64,000 nt of DNA. Origin: Liolophura sinensis (Eukaryota > Mollusca > Polyplacophora > Chitonida > Chitonidae). The stretch lies in contig NC_088297.1 of the NCBI RefSeq assembly GCF_032854445.1, positions 3,721,991 through 3,785,990 of the forward strand, given 5' to 3'. Each line of letters opens with the position of its first letter. The stretch's first letter is position 1. This document shows positions 11,756 through 24,500 of this stretch, piece after piece. The notes beneath the pieces are model-generated. The model made no database searches. It saw only the letters and a program-made list of their open reading frames with translations, and was not told the origin of the DNA. Position numbers and translations under genes: made by a program.

Positions 11756-14538
11756 TTAAAGGCTTTTTATTCGGACATCTAAACTCAAGAGCACTCTGTC
11801 GGTTATTGTTCCTTCGCACAGCCGCCACAAATTGAATCGTCCTGTGGATGAACAGACAATTCGTCTGCGCCTTTGAATGCCCGTTTGGAATAAAGTCAAA
11901 TTTCGATCGATGCAGAAAAATTGGCCGCCCGCACGCAACTTTAAGTAACCGATTAAAAAAATGCGAGTTAATACCAAAAACTCATGCTTTTACAGCACAA
12001 CACATCTGCTTTAATATTCAGAAACGTGAGATTATATAAAGTGCAACAGAAACTGACAGGGGGGGAGTGAAATTTTGGCGTCAGAAGTGGGGTCACAAGA
12101 CAGAAAAGACCTGGACATGTAAGAGTATTTGAAGCAGGGCTGTTAAAAATTGGCATTTTACATCACGTGAACATTTGCACTGTGAGGTGCTGTTCAGTGT
12201 ATACATATACACAATATACCGAAATTAAACTATTTTTTGCAACGATAAAAAATATTCATGTCTCATGGAATGCACTCTGTGGAGTTATTCTATATATATC
12301 CAAAGACAACTACACGTGTCATACATATCTAATTAACAGGAAATTAATTATTTTCATTTTCAGAACGGAAAAGCGAGTAAAGCACCCAGAAATACCACGA
12401 CAAAATCATAGCTTTCTACAAAAGATTTGCAACAACTGTAAAGCCCGCTTTAAACTGCTGATAATATTGAAGTTACTGGTCACAGAAGACGGACAAAGAA
12501 TTAAAGCCTGGGGTTTCCAGACAACGTCTTTAATACCATGCCGAGCGTTATGGAACGCATACAAAAATCGCTGAGTCACTCTCGACTGTACAGAGAGTGA
12601 AGTTCAACAACAATAACAACAACAAAACGGGAATAACAAAATACACAATTACTTCATGATTTTAAACAGCAACATTTGCATATTCCGATGATATAACATG
12701 GTCTGGGTAAAAATATAACATACATATCATTGCATAAAAAGGGTTTCTCTGCAGATTTACAAGGTGGTATTGGCCAGGACATACGATAAACGGGACGGTT
12801 TTCAAGCCAGACATTAGACCCCAAGTATATGGCGTCTGAAATAACGTTAGAATTTCTTTCCGTGTAAACAGAACAGCTAAAAGAAGAGAGAAACGAGAAC
12901 ATTGGCAACAAAAAGAGTCTCAAACAGTCTGTGTTTTGTTTGGTATGAAGACAGTTCTAAAATGGACGAATTTTTTTTTTGCAGTTTTGAAAAAGGGTTA
13001 AAAATAGCTCCATACATTTATTAACCAAAATTATTTTAATATATCTAGATCAAAGGATATATGTATATATAAAGCCTACGATAAAAAATGTAGGCTCCAT
13101 TTGTCAGTAAATGGTTAATTATTAATAAATATAAACTCTTGTACAAAGGCATGGGAAAGTTATTACATGCGGAACAAAGTTTTCAGTAAAACTGACGTAT
13201 TCCGATTCCAGCATTTGCGAATTCTGCGCAGAAATCTTCAACATTGCCACGAGAACTGGGTCATGGTGGACAAGAATCGCCATCAGAGGAAGTAAAACCG
13301 TTATCTCCGGCATTGTTTACATTAACAAATGATATGTATGAAATCCCTTTCATTTGAAGCACACACAACAGGTTTCTAACGAGCACTTTAAACACTGTAA
13401 CTTACTAGTTAATACAGATCCGCGTGAGGACGTTGAGGACACTGGTGTCAGTTTTCATTCAAACATGTCCGCACGTACTAGTTAATACAGATCCGCGTGA
13501 GGACGTTGAGGACACTGGTGTCAGTTTTCATTCAAACAAAGTCCGCACGAGACGGAAAGGTCAAATTTTATCGAATCCACTGACCACCCTTATACATCGT
13601 ATAGTAATAAATGGGTGATAATGTACTCGATTAAAAATTTTGAAGTGCTAACCCATAAGAAATATATTAGAAATAACATGTTTCCCAACATGTGAAAATA
13701 CTGGCCCGAAATTTGCGTAGGTTATCTATCAGCCCAAAAACGCTGACAAATGTTTAGATATTGTCTAAGGAGAAATAAGGGGGAAAATTAACAATAATGC
13801 CATCAGCACAATAAACAATTTAAAAATCCTATAACACACACACACATACACGTTTTGGCTGCGTATGGTCTCCAGACAATTAGCACGAAAAATAGAGCAC
13901 CTGAACCCGGAAAACAACGGTTTGGCTAGTATTGGCTAAAACTGACCTAGATTTACATAATTCATGCAGCTTGCATGAAGTTCAACATCTAATCTTAAGA
14001 CCCCAAACTTTGTGGCTTAATCACTTGCACGGATATAAATTATTTCACATTTAATAACTAGTTAAATACATTCTTCTGCATGTTTAAACGTTTTTTTAAA
14101 AATATCTCTACTGCCAAGCGTTATTGGGGAAAATCACAAAATCATGCCCAAAGTATATTGCATACATTACGCATGTTACTAACATATAAATATATAGAGC
14201 AGAAAAAGCACTGTAGACATAGCTTCACACATACATATAACTCGGACAGTTGGCGGATAAATACATCTTACCAGCACAAAATATACCAAATTTTGACCAC
14301 GTCGAGTGAAGAACAGCTACAGTCCTGGAGACTGGAGATACATTTAATATCAAGGTTATATAAACATTCTTTGCAGTTTTTGACTCGTATTTACTTACAT
14401 AGGCGTGAACACCACGTCAAGTCTACTTTGTACTCTACCACTGTCCAGATCTACTGATGCTTTCCTGCATGAACACATTTTTACTTCCACACACAGAAAA
14501 TTTCATTTTCACTTTTTGGGTTCATCTGTCTTCTAATG
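11756..14538. other. AT-rich, gene-free stretch with a 73-bp duplication
   Basis: A 73-bp direct duplication occupies 13403-13550 (unit starting TACTAGTTAATACAGATCC). CA-rich and CAA-rich short runs lie near 13833 and 12605. Open frames of 135 codons (12167-12574) and 125 codons (14080-14457) have no recognisable domain and AT-driven composition. Confidence 0.5.
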
Positions 14539-14724
14539 CTTAAAGGGTACAGAATCGACGCTGACTGTCTGATAGTGAAGATAAGATTCCCTGAGTTAAA
14601 CCCTGCAACCATGGTCACGCTTGAATACATCTGCCATACCTATAATTCAGCTGAGGTTAGACACAGCCAGGTTTTGCCTATCTCTCACACCAGCCAATCA
14701 GAATCGATTCTGTATCTCTTTAAG
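14539..14724. mobile_element. MITE M4, copy 1
   Basis: Imperfect palindrome bounded by CTTAAAG...CTTTAAG. The right arm ATCAGAATCGATTCTGTAT and the phrase TCTCTCACACCAGCCAA recur in copy 2 at 20021-20207. Confidence 0.75.
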
Positions 14725-14872
14725 TCTGTGTGTCAGTAAATTTACGGAGAAAGTTAAGCAGGGATTTTGGATGAAATTTGGAGCAGAGTTTTCTTTGGGC
14801 TTGGGAAAAATCCATCAAATTTTGGCGGTGATCCCGATCTGCACGGCGATCCATGATTTTTTTTAACTACAC

Positions 14873-15045
14873 TCAAAAAATTAATCTGTTAATTTTAACA
14901 GAAAGCCTGTTGTCTGAGTGAGGCTAGCATACATTCTGCCATATGTGTGTTATATTTAACAGAACAATCTGCTGCAATAGCAGAATACATTCAAGCATCA
15001 CTCAGACAACAGATTTTATGATAAATTTAACAGATTATTTTGTAC
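14873..15045. mobile_element. MITE M2, full copy
   Basis: Both arms contain AATCTGTTAA, CTGTTGTCTGAGTGA and CATTCTGC in inverted order. 173 bp, non-coding. The partial sister is at 261-357. Confidence 0.75.
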
Positions 15046-17684
15046 GTTTCACCACTGCCAGATACAACAGCGCCATACACAGAAAGGCTATGTTTACCTT
15101 TTGACAATCATCGAGTTGTTTAAAACATTAATCAGCTTTGACAGAGGTCTGCGTTCTCGTAATGCCGTTCAGTTTTGAACTAATTTGTAAAACAATTTTC
15201 TCCCTTCCGGTCTTAAAACATAATCCTTGCAGCGTTCCTATTTGCCTGCGTAAAGTTTTGCAGTGGAAATTTTTGCTATGTATGAGGAGAAAGACTAGTA
15301 TCACGAATATTTATAGCCTTTCTTTGGATATATCTATTTAGCTTTGGGTATCAGATGCTATCTGCTGTTATTTTTTTTTATAACATTTTATACTTTTTTA
15401 TGGGATTTTAAGGTTTTATGTTCTCATTTTTATACCTGTTTTTTTTTTAATTGAAACACTACTGATGTACTCCCTGTAAAAATCTTTTTCCGTATAAGCC
15501 AATACAAGATCTTGATGCAATGACAAAACTAAACCAGTACCGGTATGAGATGTCAAAAATGTCTCCTTTTGGGTTATTAGTAGTCCATGTATGCACAACC
15601 CCTTCAAAGAAGCACTACCCCTTCAGAGGGGCACTACCGGTACCCCTTCGAAGGGGCACTACCGGTACCCCTTTAGAAAGGCACTCGCTTGTATTTTATG
15701 TTTACAACAACATTTATTCCAATCCCGTAATAAATGAAATAACCATTAAAGCAGTTTAAAGGCTTTCAAACGAAAACCGGATGGACACAATTCCTTAAAA
15801 TTATAAGAACTGTCTGAAAGATATGATTTCTCACACTAATGATTTATATATACCTGTCTCTAGGACAGTTTCCGAGAGGCCTATCAATGCAGAAGAGCTC
15901 ATACCTCTTCGAATTGGCACGCATAAAAATTCTGAAATACAAGGGAACCAACCGTGATCTCTGAAATCAAAATATAAATATGCTTCAAAGCATCAAAGAC
16001 TGACGGCAAAACAGTACAACATTTGCTAAAACTGGCTAGATATTTGGGTCAACTACATCAATCACCCACAGGAACATGTACAGCTAAAAATCAACTCTAC
16101 ATAGCTTTCCAGTATTTACAAGTGTGCACCAAACATCAGTTGGGATCATATAACACAGTATAAACATATAACTGATTAACAACGTAATATAAACACTTCA
16201 GTATAATTACCCAAGTAAAAATCTCCTCAGATATACAACCGGAAAAAAAAGCCACTTCTGACAAACATCACAACATACAGCGCTTAAAAATAACAACCAG
16301 CAATAATTCCTTTTTTTCCCCCGAAAATATTAACAGTAAAATGTGCATATTCCTGATTAGATTGTTACCTGCGTAGTTCAACGCCCGTTCAACACAGCGT
16401 TTGAAGAAACTTTCAACCGTAGACATTTTCATACGCAAATTTGCTTTGTAGAACTGGATTCTGTAGTTTACCATCAAATCAAAGTCGCACAATAGTTACG
16501 ACCCCATCCACAAACATCAGGGCCCCAACTATTTCAAAATACTCTCAATAAACAGATACTCCATGAACAGCCCTATTTGGTCAGTGCCAATCAATCATAC
16601 TAAAGCTGAATACTGAAATCACAAAATGCCCATGGAAAATTATCAAGAAACTGATGCAATGTCAAAACGCATAATACAACAGCAAGAGTGTACCTGTCCT
16701 ACCTGAAAATGTTGCAACATTAAGTTTGAACCCATGGGTCAACGACTTCGTAATAGCCAATTTGGCTCTTTTAGACATGCAAATTACCAAAGCCCTAAGA
16801 AACCCCACACAAATCTTATAGACGCTTTTCGCTCCTAGAATGCCATTATTTCAGTCCATGGTACTTTTGTTTATTCCATTTCGTTTCTAAATTCTGGGCA
16901 TCCTAAAAGAACCCTAATCTGGGGTTCTTAACATGTCACATTTCCTTTAACATTACTACAAGTTTTAATACAATGCCAGTAATTAAAATGCTGGGCACAG
17001 GAGTTCAGAACTGTATTAAAACTCAAGCCCCTATTAACTTTAGTCCAGACTAAAGTGTCAAATTAGGATGAGACTGGTATTAAGTCTTAAGCCTGGCTTA
17101 ACTTTAATACACTTTTGAACAACTTACCCCAGGTCTTCACAGTGACAACCTGGCTGCATAGCTTTACTCATTTCACCGAACATTGAATTCAGTTGATCTT
17201 GCATATATTATTGTAGATACAGTGCCATTTAAAGATGACCCATTTCGGCAAAACCAAATTGGGAAATTTTGGAACAAGGGTTCATCTAAACATCAGATTT
17301 AATTTCATTAAATTTCCCCTAAAATGTATTCCCAGATATCAGATTTAAGCTTGAGCAAGACATCAAACAATTTCTCCCAAATATTGTCAATCAAAGGAAT
17401 TCTGACGTTCCACTTTTTTTTTGGTTTATTTCTTGCCCAAACATAATTTTGCTGGAATTAGACCCAGGGAGTGTACCTAGTGTTAAGTAGCCTTTAGCTA
17501 TGTGCGTTTCATGTATCTACAACACATGTTGCCATGCTTACTTAGTTAAGTATGCTTCATGAAACCAGCCCCTGGTGTTACTTGGCAGATTGTAAATACT
17601 GTGCTCATTCATCAAAGATCCTTGCACTACACTGTTTTGCTGGCTTTGAGCAGAAGGGGGTCACCAGCCCTCTACAAAGGTAAG
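15046..17684. other. Unassigned AT-rich stretch
   Basis: Holds a short ~30-bp repeat with GGGGCACTACCGGTACCCCT at 15600-15690 and a weak inverted repeat around 17010-17120 (GTATTAAA...TTTAATAC). A minus-strand frame at 16492-16268 is not recognised. The AATAAA at 17430-17425 could serve the ARHGAP18-like 3'UTR. Confidence 0.4.
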
Positions 17685-17833
17685 CAAATCTTGTAACTCA
17701 TAAAACAGCAGCGCGCTCTACCTACTTGAATAACAATGTTAGAGTTGATTATTCATGGTGTTGGTATTGAAGTCAGTGGTATTGTTAGTTAAGTAGATAG
17801 AGGGTACTGCTGTTTTCTGGGTTACAAGATTTG
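17685..17833. mobile_element. Foldback element M7
   Basis: 149 bp with about 48-bp imperfect arms: CAAATCTTGTAACTCATAAA at the left, and TTTCTGGGTTACAAGATTTG at the right as its inverse. Both arms carry CAGCAG/CTGCTG and CTACCTACTT/AAGTAGATAG. Confidence 0.75.
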
Positions 17834-18479
17834 GAGAGCCCCATCATAAGCCACTTCATAATAAATCCCGCCAGCAAACAAGTGCATAACATAAGTATCT
17901 TGAAGGTGCTGTATCAATACATAGATTAGAAAGTGAACTCAGAAAGAGTGGAGATATTTCACAAACCCTACTTGGTATAGTAAAACGAAAAGGTTGGAGA
18001 TGAAAGTTGAGAAACCCAACTCAACTTTGCAGCTAGTAGTAAAACAGTAATACCACTGAAAGCATCTGAAACTGAAAAATTTGAACAGCTGTTAAAACCA
18101 GGTCTTATCTTGAAAAGGAGAGATGCTCTACGGCTTGTATTTAATCCATGGTTTCCAGCCAAGGAACTTTCTGATAAAACTGCATGGAACATAACTACAG
18201 CTACCAGTATTCAACACACATATAAACAGAGGGTGGTTTTACTTCAAATATTGAGGAAACAATGTCTGACACACAACCTTCATGTAACAATGCATCAATC
18301 TTCTGATTTTTCTTGGGACCTGCCCTATCTATATTGCACATGCATGTTGGTTTATCCTTGACACGTGGAGAATATCAGGAGGGAGCCACAAAAAAAAAAA
18401 AGAAAATCCACTTCCTGCGGGAGAGAGAGGGCAAGGCACAGGGGAAACACTCCAGCTGGCAGTGTGGGGGTAGCTGTCA

Positions 18480-18571
18480 TCAGACAGGTCTGGTCTTCAC
18501 CACCCATTCCGCGTTGGGGTTCACCCTGTACAACTCCAGCATGGACGTGTTGTTATCCAGACAACGCTCAC
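18480..18571 (-). CDS. ARHGAP18: ARHGAP18-like coding exon 15 and stop
   Basis: Encodes the last 29 residues: ERCLDNNTSMLELYRVNPNA, then EWVVKTRPV and TGA at 18482-18480. The NPNAEWVVK ending is conserved in ARHGAP18. The acceptor is ccctccag|GTGAGC. The 3'UTR continues downstream, but its end is not defined. Confidence 0.94.
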
Positions 18572-21500
18572 CTGGAGGGAACAAAAAAATAGCTAATTAC
18601 CCTGTTTCACCTAAAATTTGGTATGTAAATCTGAACCTTCAGAAACACATACAGGCCTTAACATGACACATGTTATGACAACAAGCTTTCTGCAGAAAAA
18701 TTTACCTTTACAAAACAACTCTTCAATAAATAGCCCTATAAGGTGAGTGAATCAATCAAAATCAGGATCAATCAATCAGGATGAATCAATCAGGACAAAT
18801 CAATCAGAATCAGGATCAATCAATCAGGATGAATCAATCAGAATCAGGATGAATCAATCAGAATCAGGATGAATAAATCAGGACGAATCAATCAGAATCA
18901 GGATGAATCAATCAGAATCAGGATGAATCAATCAGAATCAGGATGAATAAATCAGGACGAATCAATTAGAAGCAGGATGAATCAAACATGATGAATCAAC
19001 TGGGTTCAGAATGAATCATTCAGAATCAAGCAAAAACAAAGTGAAAACTTCTAAATTTATGTTGAAATACAGTACATAGTTTGGCACGTTTACACCTATT
19101 AATATACATGTAGCCAATGATTCTGTTATTTACTACTTAAATTGCCTATAAATCGCCATATTTGAGAATTTTTCACTTTAATATACATGTATAGGATGGC
19201 TGTCAGATTCACTGGTGCTTTTTCATTACAGTTTGCATAGAGGATGGGCACAGAGGATGAGCATACAGGATGGGCATACAGGATGAGCATACAGGATGAG
19301 CATACAGATGGCATACAGGATGGGCATACAGGATGAGTATACAGGATGGGCATACAGGATGAACATACAGGATGAGCATACAGGATGAGCATATAGGATG
19401 GGCATACAGGATGGGCATACAGGATGAGCATACAGGATGGGCATACAGGATGAACATACAGGATGGACATACAGGATGAACATACAGGATGAGCATACGG
19501 GATGGGCATACAGGATGAGCATACAGCCTGATAAACTTCACAGGTACAACATCATATAAAAGCCCCAGTCCTGGCAGCTGGTGACACAGTACACCATTAC
19601 TAAACATGCTGGATATAAAACACTATCAGGAACATACCAATATTGCCTCCTATCTCGAAGAGGTAAGCATTGTCCTCAGCAAAAGTGGCATTGTCTGGGT
19701 TTGAAAACGCCTTGTGGCTTCTGTCTGCTTTAGACCTAGAAATCACAAAATAACAACGACTAGTGAATAACTTTCACATAGTCCAACATGTCCTGCTGAC
19801 ATAACTTCAAAATTTGAAATAAAGTAATAAAAAAATTAATTCATAGCCAAGTATCACTTTCACAATGTCCGTTCTTAAAATCTTTTTGTTAACCATTTAT
19901 ACACGACTGCTTTTAGTGCCAACAACAAGCTCATGGCTTAGATGAGGTCACCAAATCGAATCCAGTTACCCCGTCTTGCACCTGGCAAAGTACATGTCCC
20001 TGCTCATGAAAGTTCTTTTGCTTAACGGGATACAGAAATGGCGCTGATTGGCTGACAGTGGAGACTTCCCTGGGTTAATTAAACCTTGCAGTCTTGGTCA
20101 CGCTTGAATGAATGTACCATACCTAAAATTCAGCTTAGGCAAGGCATAGCCTCCATTAGCCTATCTCTCACACCAGCCAATCAGAATCGATTCTGTATCC
20201 CTTTAAGCAATATAATATTATACTTATGAAGTGTTTGGCTGACTTCCTCTCCGGCCATAAGTGGGAAGGTGTGGCAAAAACCTGCGGATGGTTGTGGGTT
20301 TCCACCAGGCTCCTCCTGTGAAATATTCTTGAGTATGGCATAAAACACCAATGAAATAAATAAAAAAAAAATAAATAAACACGATGACATGCATGTAAAA
20401 TTGTTCACACTTCACTTCTACATTTACCTATGCACACAGGTACCCTAAGTGTGTTTGATCAACTTGATCCTGATGATGTTTACACATGGGATTTTGTCAC
20501 CCTAGTCTTTGTGTTAACTCCATTCAGACGAACTACTGAATATTTAAAGCCACATTCGGTCAGGAAATAAACTTACGATGAGGAAGAATTGTCTGTCTGC
20601 CACGTGGGACTGTAGTTGTCATGGCGACGGAATTTTGCGACAATGTCTCCCGCTGTTGTTGTGCTGTCCAACTGTACGGCGGCGCAGCTCTTTGTGAGGT
20701 TGGGCGCCTGCACCCGAATAACGCCCTCGTGGAAATCTGATTCGTGGGCAATCGCTGGCTTCCTGTACAAGTCTGATTTGTCTTTCTTTCCCAGAAATTT
20801 CATGATCTAAACAAAAAATTGTTTTACATGACATCATGAAAACATCCCTACGCACAAAAAAGAATAAGACATTTTTCCCAATCAGCCATTATAACCGTAT
20901 AGATTAACTTTGTCATGAAAAAAAGGTTCCGGATATGGAAAAAAGTTTCAATATGCAAATAAAGCTTTCACGACATAAACAAAACTTTCATGATATGAAC
21001 ACAATGCTAAACATCTGAATAAATGTTAGGATATGAATAAAATTTTCATGATAGAAATAACTTTCATAATATGAAAACAAAACATAAAATATGAATAAAA
21101 TATTAACCAAATGAACAAAATTTTCATGATAAAAATAAAAAAGTGATATGAATAAATCTTTTAAAATATGAATAAAACTTTTATGATATGAAAGAAAATC
21201 TTAATTAAAAAAATAATGAATCATTCAGCCATTTTTTCCAATGAATTAAAGTTCTTTGCAGATTTTAACACTATTCCCACATGCTATCACGTGAACAATC
21301 ATACATTTCATTACACCTATTCATACGCATTAATTTAATGTTAAGTTAATGACGAATCAGCATTTATACCATGAATATGACACCAATGCCATGTTATTTT
21401 ATCAGATTACATGAACCCTACGGTTATACATGCCAACATTATTTCATACACATGAATATTCATAGGTAATATTCATGAGATCAGTCAGACTTTTCACCAC

Positions 21501-24500
21501 CATGCTAATAACGTCATCGTTATTCTTTCAAATGAACCATATTTGATTATAATAGCATGCATGCAATGACACCATTCCCAAATTATGTTATGATATGCAT
21601 ATATACGTATATGTATCAGACAGAGATTATCTTATCTAAGTAAATAATCTAAGAAGATAAGATAAACTAAGAATCTCAGTTTGTACGTGAAACCATTAAA
21701 GCAGCATATATTATTTAATGGCTAATCTCAAATACCATGTATCTCCTAGAAATTTGACCTCAGATATTGTGCATGTTTTGGAATATTTGAGTCATTTATT
21801 TATTTGATTGGAGTTTTAGACTGCACTCAAGAATATTTCATTTTATCTAAAATGCTGGCCAGCATTATGGTGGGAAGTAACTGGGCGTGCAGAGCCCGGG
21901 GGAAACCCATGACCATCTGCAGGTTGCTGTCAGACCCTCCATTGAGGCTTGTGGGTCATTGTGTTGCGCTTGCATGCTAACCACTCAGCCATTGTAGGCC
22001 TCGTCTTCCAGAGTAAAAGAATCAAATTCTGAACTGAAGAAAGGCTGATATAACCCACAAACCATGGAAATATTATATAAAACATCCAGCCGATTATTTT
22101 CAAAACTTTATTACAGACACATCATCACCAAACACCGTATAAACTCTGTGCATCGTTAAAAGTGTCAGCAGTGGAAACTATAAACCCCATCATTCCTCAC
22201 TCTAACCAATAAATGAAAATGACATGGTCAGCACTTTGCTGTATAGGAAATGAATTTCATGCTACAGCTATAAGTGCATGTGTCATCTTTTATCTAAGTA
22301 TGTCCTCCATTCATAAACACTCCTCAACTCTCTCACAGAAATTCACCTGTCTATTTCCGGATTATATGTGCACTTTCCCGTAATAAACTTTTGATTTAAG
22401 ATGATCTGATTCAGATATTACTGACGAAATGGGAATGCCACAGATGTACATTTTTTACTTTTCCCAATAGAATTCCTACTGGGCATGATAACACTGTGCT
22501 GTGCTACAAACCACTACATTAAACATGTCCTTTGTTCAATTTCAAGGTCATTCATATTTATAAGCCATTTCTATTCTGGTCATTACCTTTGAGTGAAATA
22601 AATACAGAGCACATCAATGAGGAATTGAAAAATATGCATAGTTAATTTAAATTTAAATATTCTTGACATAACGCCATGATCGTTAACACAGAAATCAGCT
22701 GGCGGCATAAAAGGAATATTAGAATTGTCTCTTATGTAAGAGAACTGTCTCTTAGGTAAGAGAATTGTCTCTTAGGTAAGAGAATTGTCTATTACGTAAG
22801 ACTTTACAGAGCACTATTAGCAGTGTAATAAAGCCATAAGTTCTACTGATAATAGAGTGTATACACTGAAAACTACAAAATCAAAACCTTAAAATGAGCA
22901 AAATCTTCTCACAATTTTTAAGTTCATGTTCATCGTAATTAAATCTAGGAATTATAGCTATTATAAAAATGAATGTGTCTCATTAGCATAGATGTAAATG
23001 TAGCATGTCAACAGCTGTTAAAGCACATGTATTTCTACAGTTCACTATATTCCAAATTAAATACATGGAGGTAAAATATTTATTCATTTATTTACTTGGA
23101 TTAATGGAATAATAACCATACTGACATATTTAGGCATTCGCCTTCTTTTCCTGATGTTCACCAGAAGGAAGGAATTTTTGAGAACATTATTTCAGTAATC
23201 TTTTACTCATGGGTTAAAAGAGTTATTACAACATTCAGTGTTGTGATTAAAGTTGAAAAAACTTCCTTTGACATCGAAGTTCCTGAAGTCTGATAGTATC
23301 CACAAAGCCCACCTCAGAATTCAAAGGTTTAAACGGCTTTAACTCTCTTCACAAAAATATAAACAAAAATTTAAAAAAAGTATATTTATATATAGTTTTA
23401 TGTGATGAACCTAACTTCATATTTAAGCTTTCTTTAATTTTAAAGTTGGAGTAATTGACCCTACAGTCATTGTCCAAATACAAGCACTTCTGTCAAACAA
23501 CAATTCTGTCCAAATGCTTGATTGGTTCACCTCAACTATTCTATGTATTAATAATGCCAAGCCATAATAACGCCTAGCTCACGACTTGCACGCTAGTTTA
23601 CTGCTGCAGTAGTAACTATGTAACTACTATGTAACTATGGTAACTAGTAACCATAAATCTGAAAATCTCCATCCACATTTCTAACAGCCATCAACATTTC
23701 AAATTCAAACGTAAATCAAGACAAAAGATATAAAATACTGTTTATTATGGTGATTCATTTTTGATGACTCTGGGCTGTTGAAAGCATTTTCGATTACTGC
23801 ACACTTAAAGAATTTTTGATGACTCTCCACTCTTAAAGCATTCGTTAATATAGCTCTGAGCAAAGAGTCTTGTACCCTGTAACCCTCTCCTTAAATCCCA
23901 CTGAACAAATCCATCTCCAGCAAGCCGCAAACTTAAAGTCTGCGACTGTACCCAGTGCTCCAAGCATACATCAATGCAGTTCTTTATTCCGTCCTTTAAC
24001 AGTGACTACTACCACCATGGTATCTAACCACCCCCCTCCCCGCTCCCCCTGCCTGTGGCTAAACCCGACGGTGGAGTGCACGATTCTCTGCTCAAGACGT
24101 ACTTGATGGACATCTCCTTGACTGGCCACTTGACAAATGAACCTGTAAACTTCTCCATCTTGTACAGTCCATGTACATGTATACTGTAAATCATCAACAT
24201 TTTCGACCTCTATAAAAGCACTTTTTTTCAGTGGAACACGATATGTGTACAATTATTATGAAATTCACAATAAAATGATTTGACGGTGTCACTAAAGATG
24301 CAAGCTTCAAGAAACTCTGCAGATTATTTCTCTTCTCACTATAGTTCTCTCGGAATGTTTCAAAACACTGATTGTAAATGTGATTGAAAAGGTTGAAGAA
24401 TTTTGGTATATAGTATGATGCACTAACATGGACAGTGTCATCACACTGCAGGCAGCCATGTACTAATGTACTTATTAACCCCATTCAATTTATTTATCTG

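Noticed and set aside
12167-12574. 135-codon plus-strand frame
   Set aside because: AT-rich, no domain, no splice support; expected by chance in a window of this size.
16268-16492. Minus-strand frame ending at a GT-like donor (TACGCAG|gtaaca)
   Set aside because: It is preceded by a stop, no matching acceptor or homologous domain was seen, and it lies beyond the stop of the ARHGAP18-like gene.
18038-18361. About 100-codon plus-strand frame downstream of the gene
   Set aside because: Residues look protein-like in places, but no family was recognised, there is no good ATG, and it lies antisense to the likely 3'UTR.
19126-19607. Three overlapping Cys-rich minus-strand frames
   Set aside because: All are readings of the 13-bp minisatellite in intron 14. 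The Cys pattern is a repeat artefact, not a metal-binding protein.
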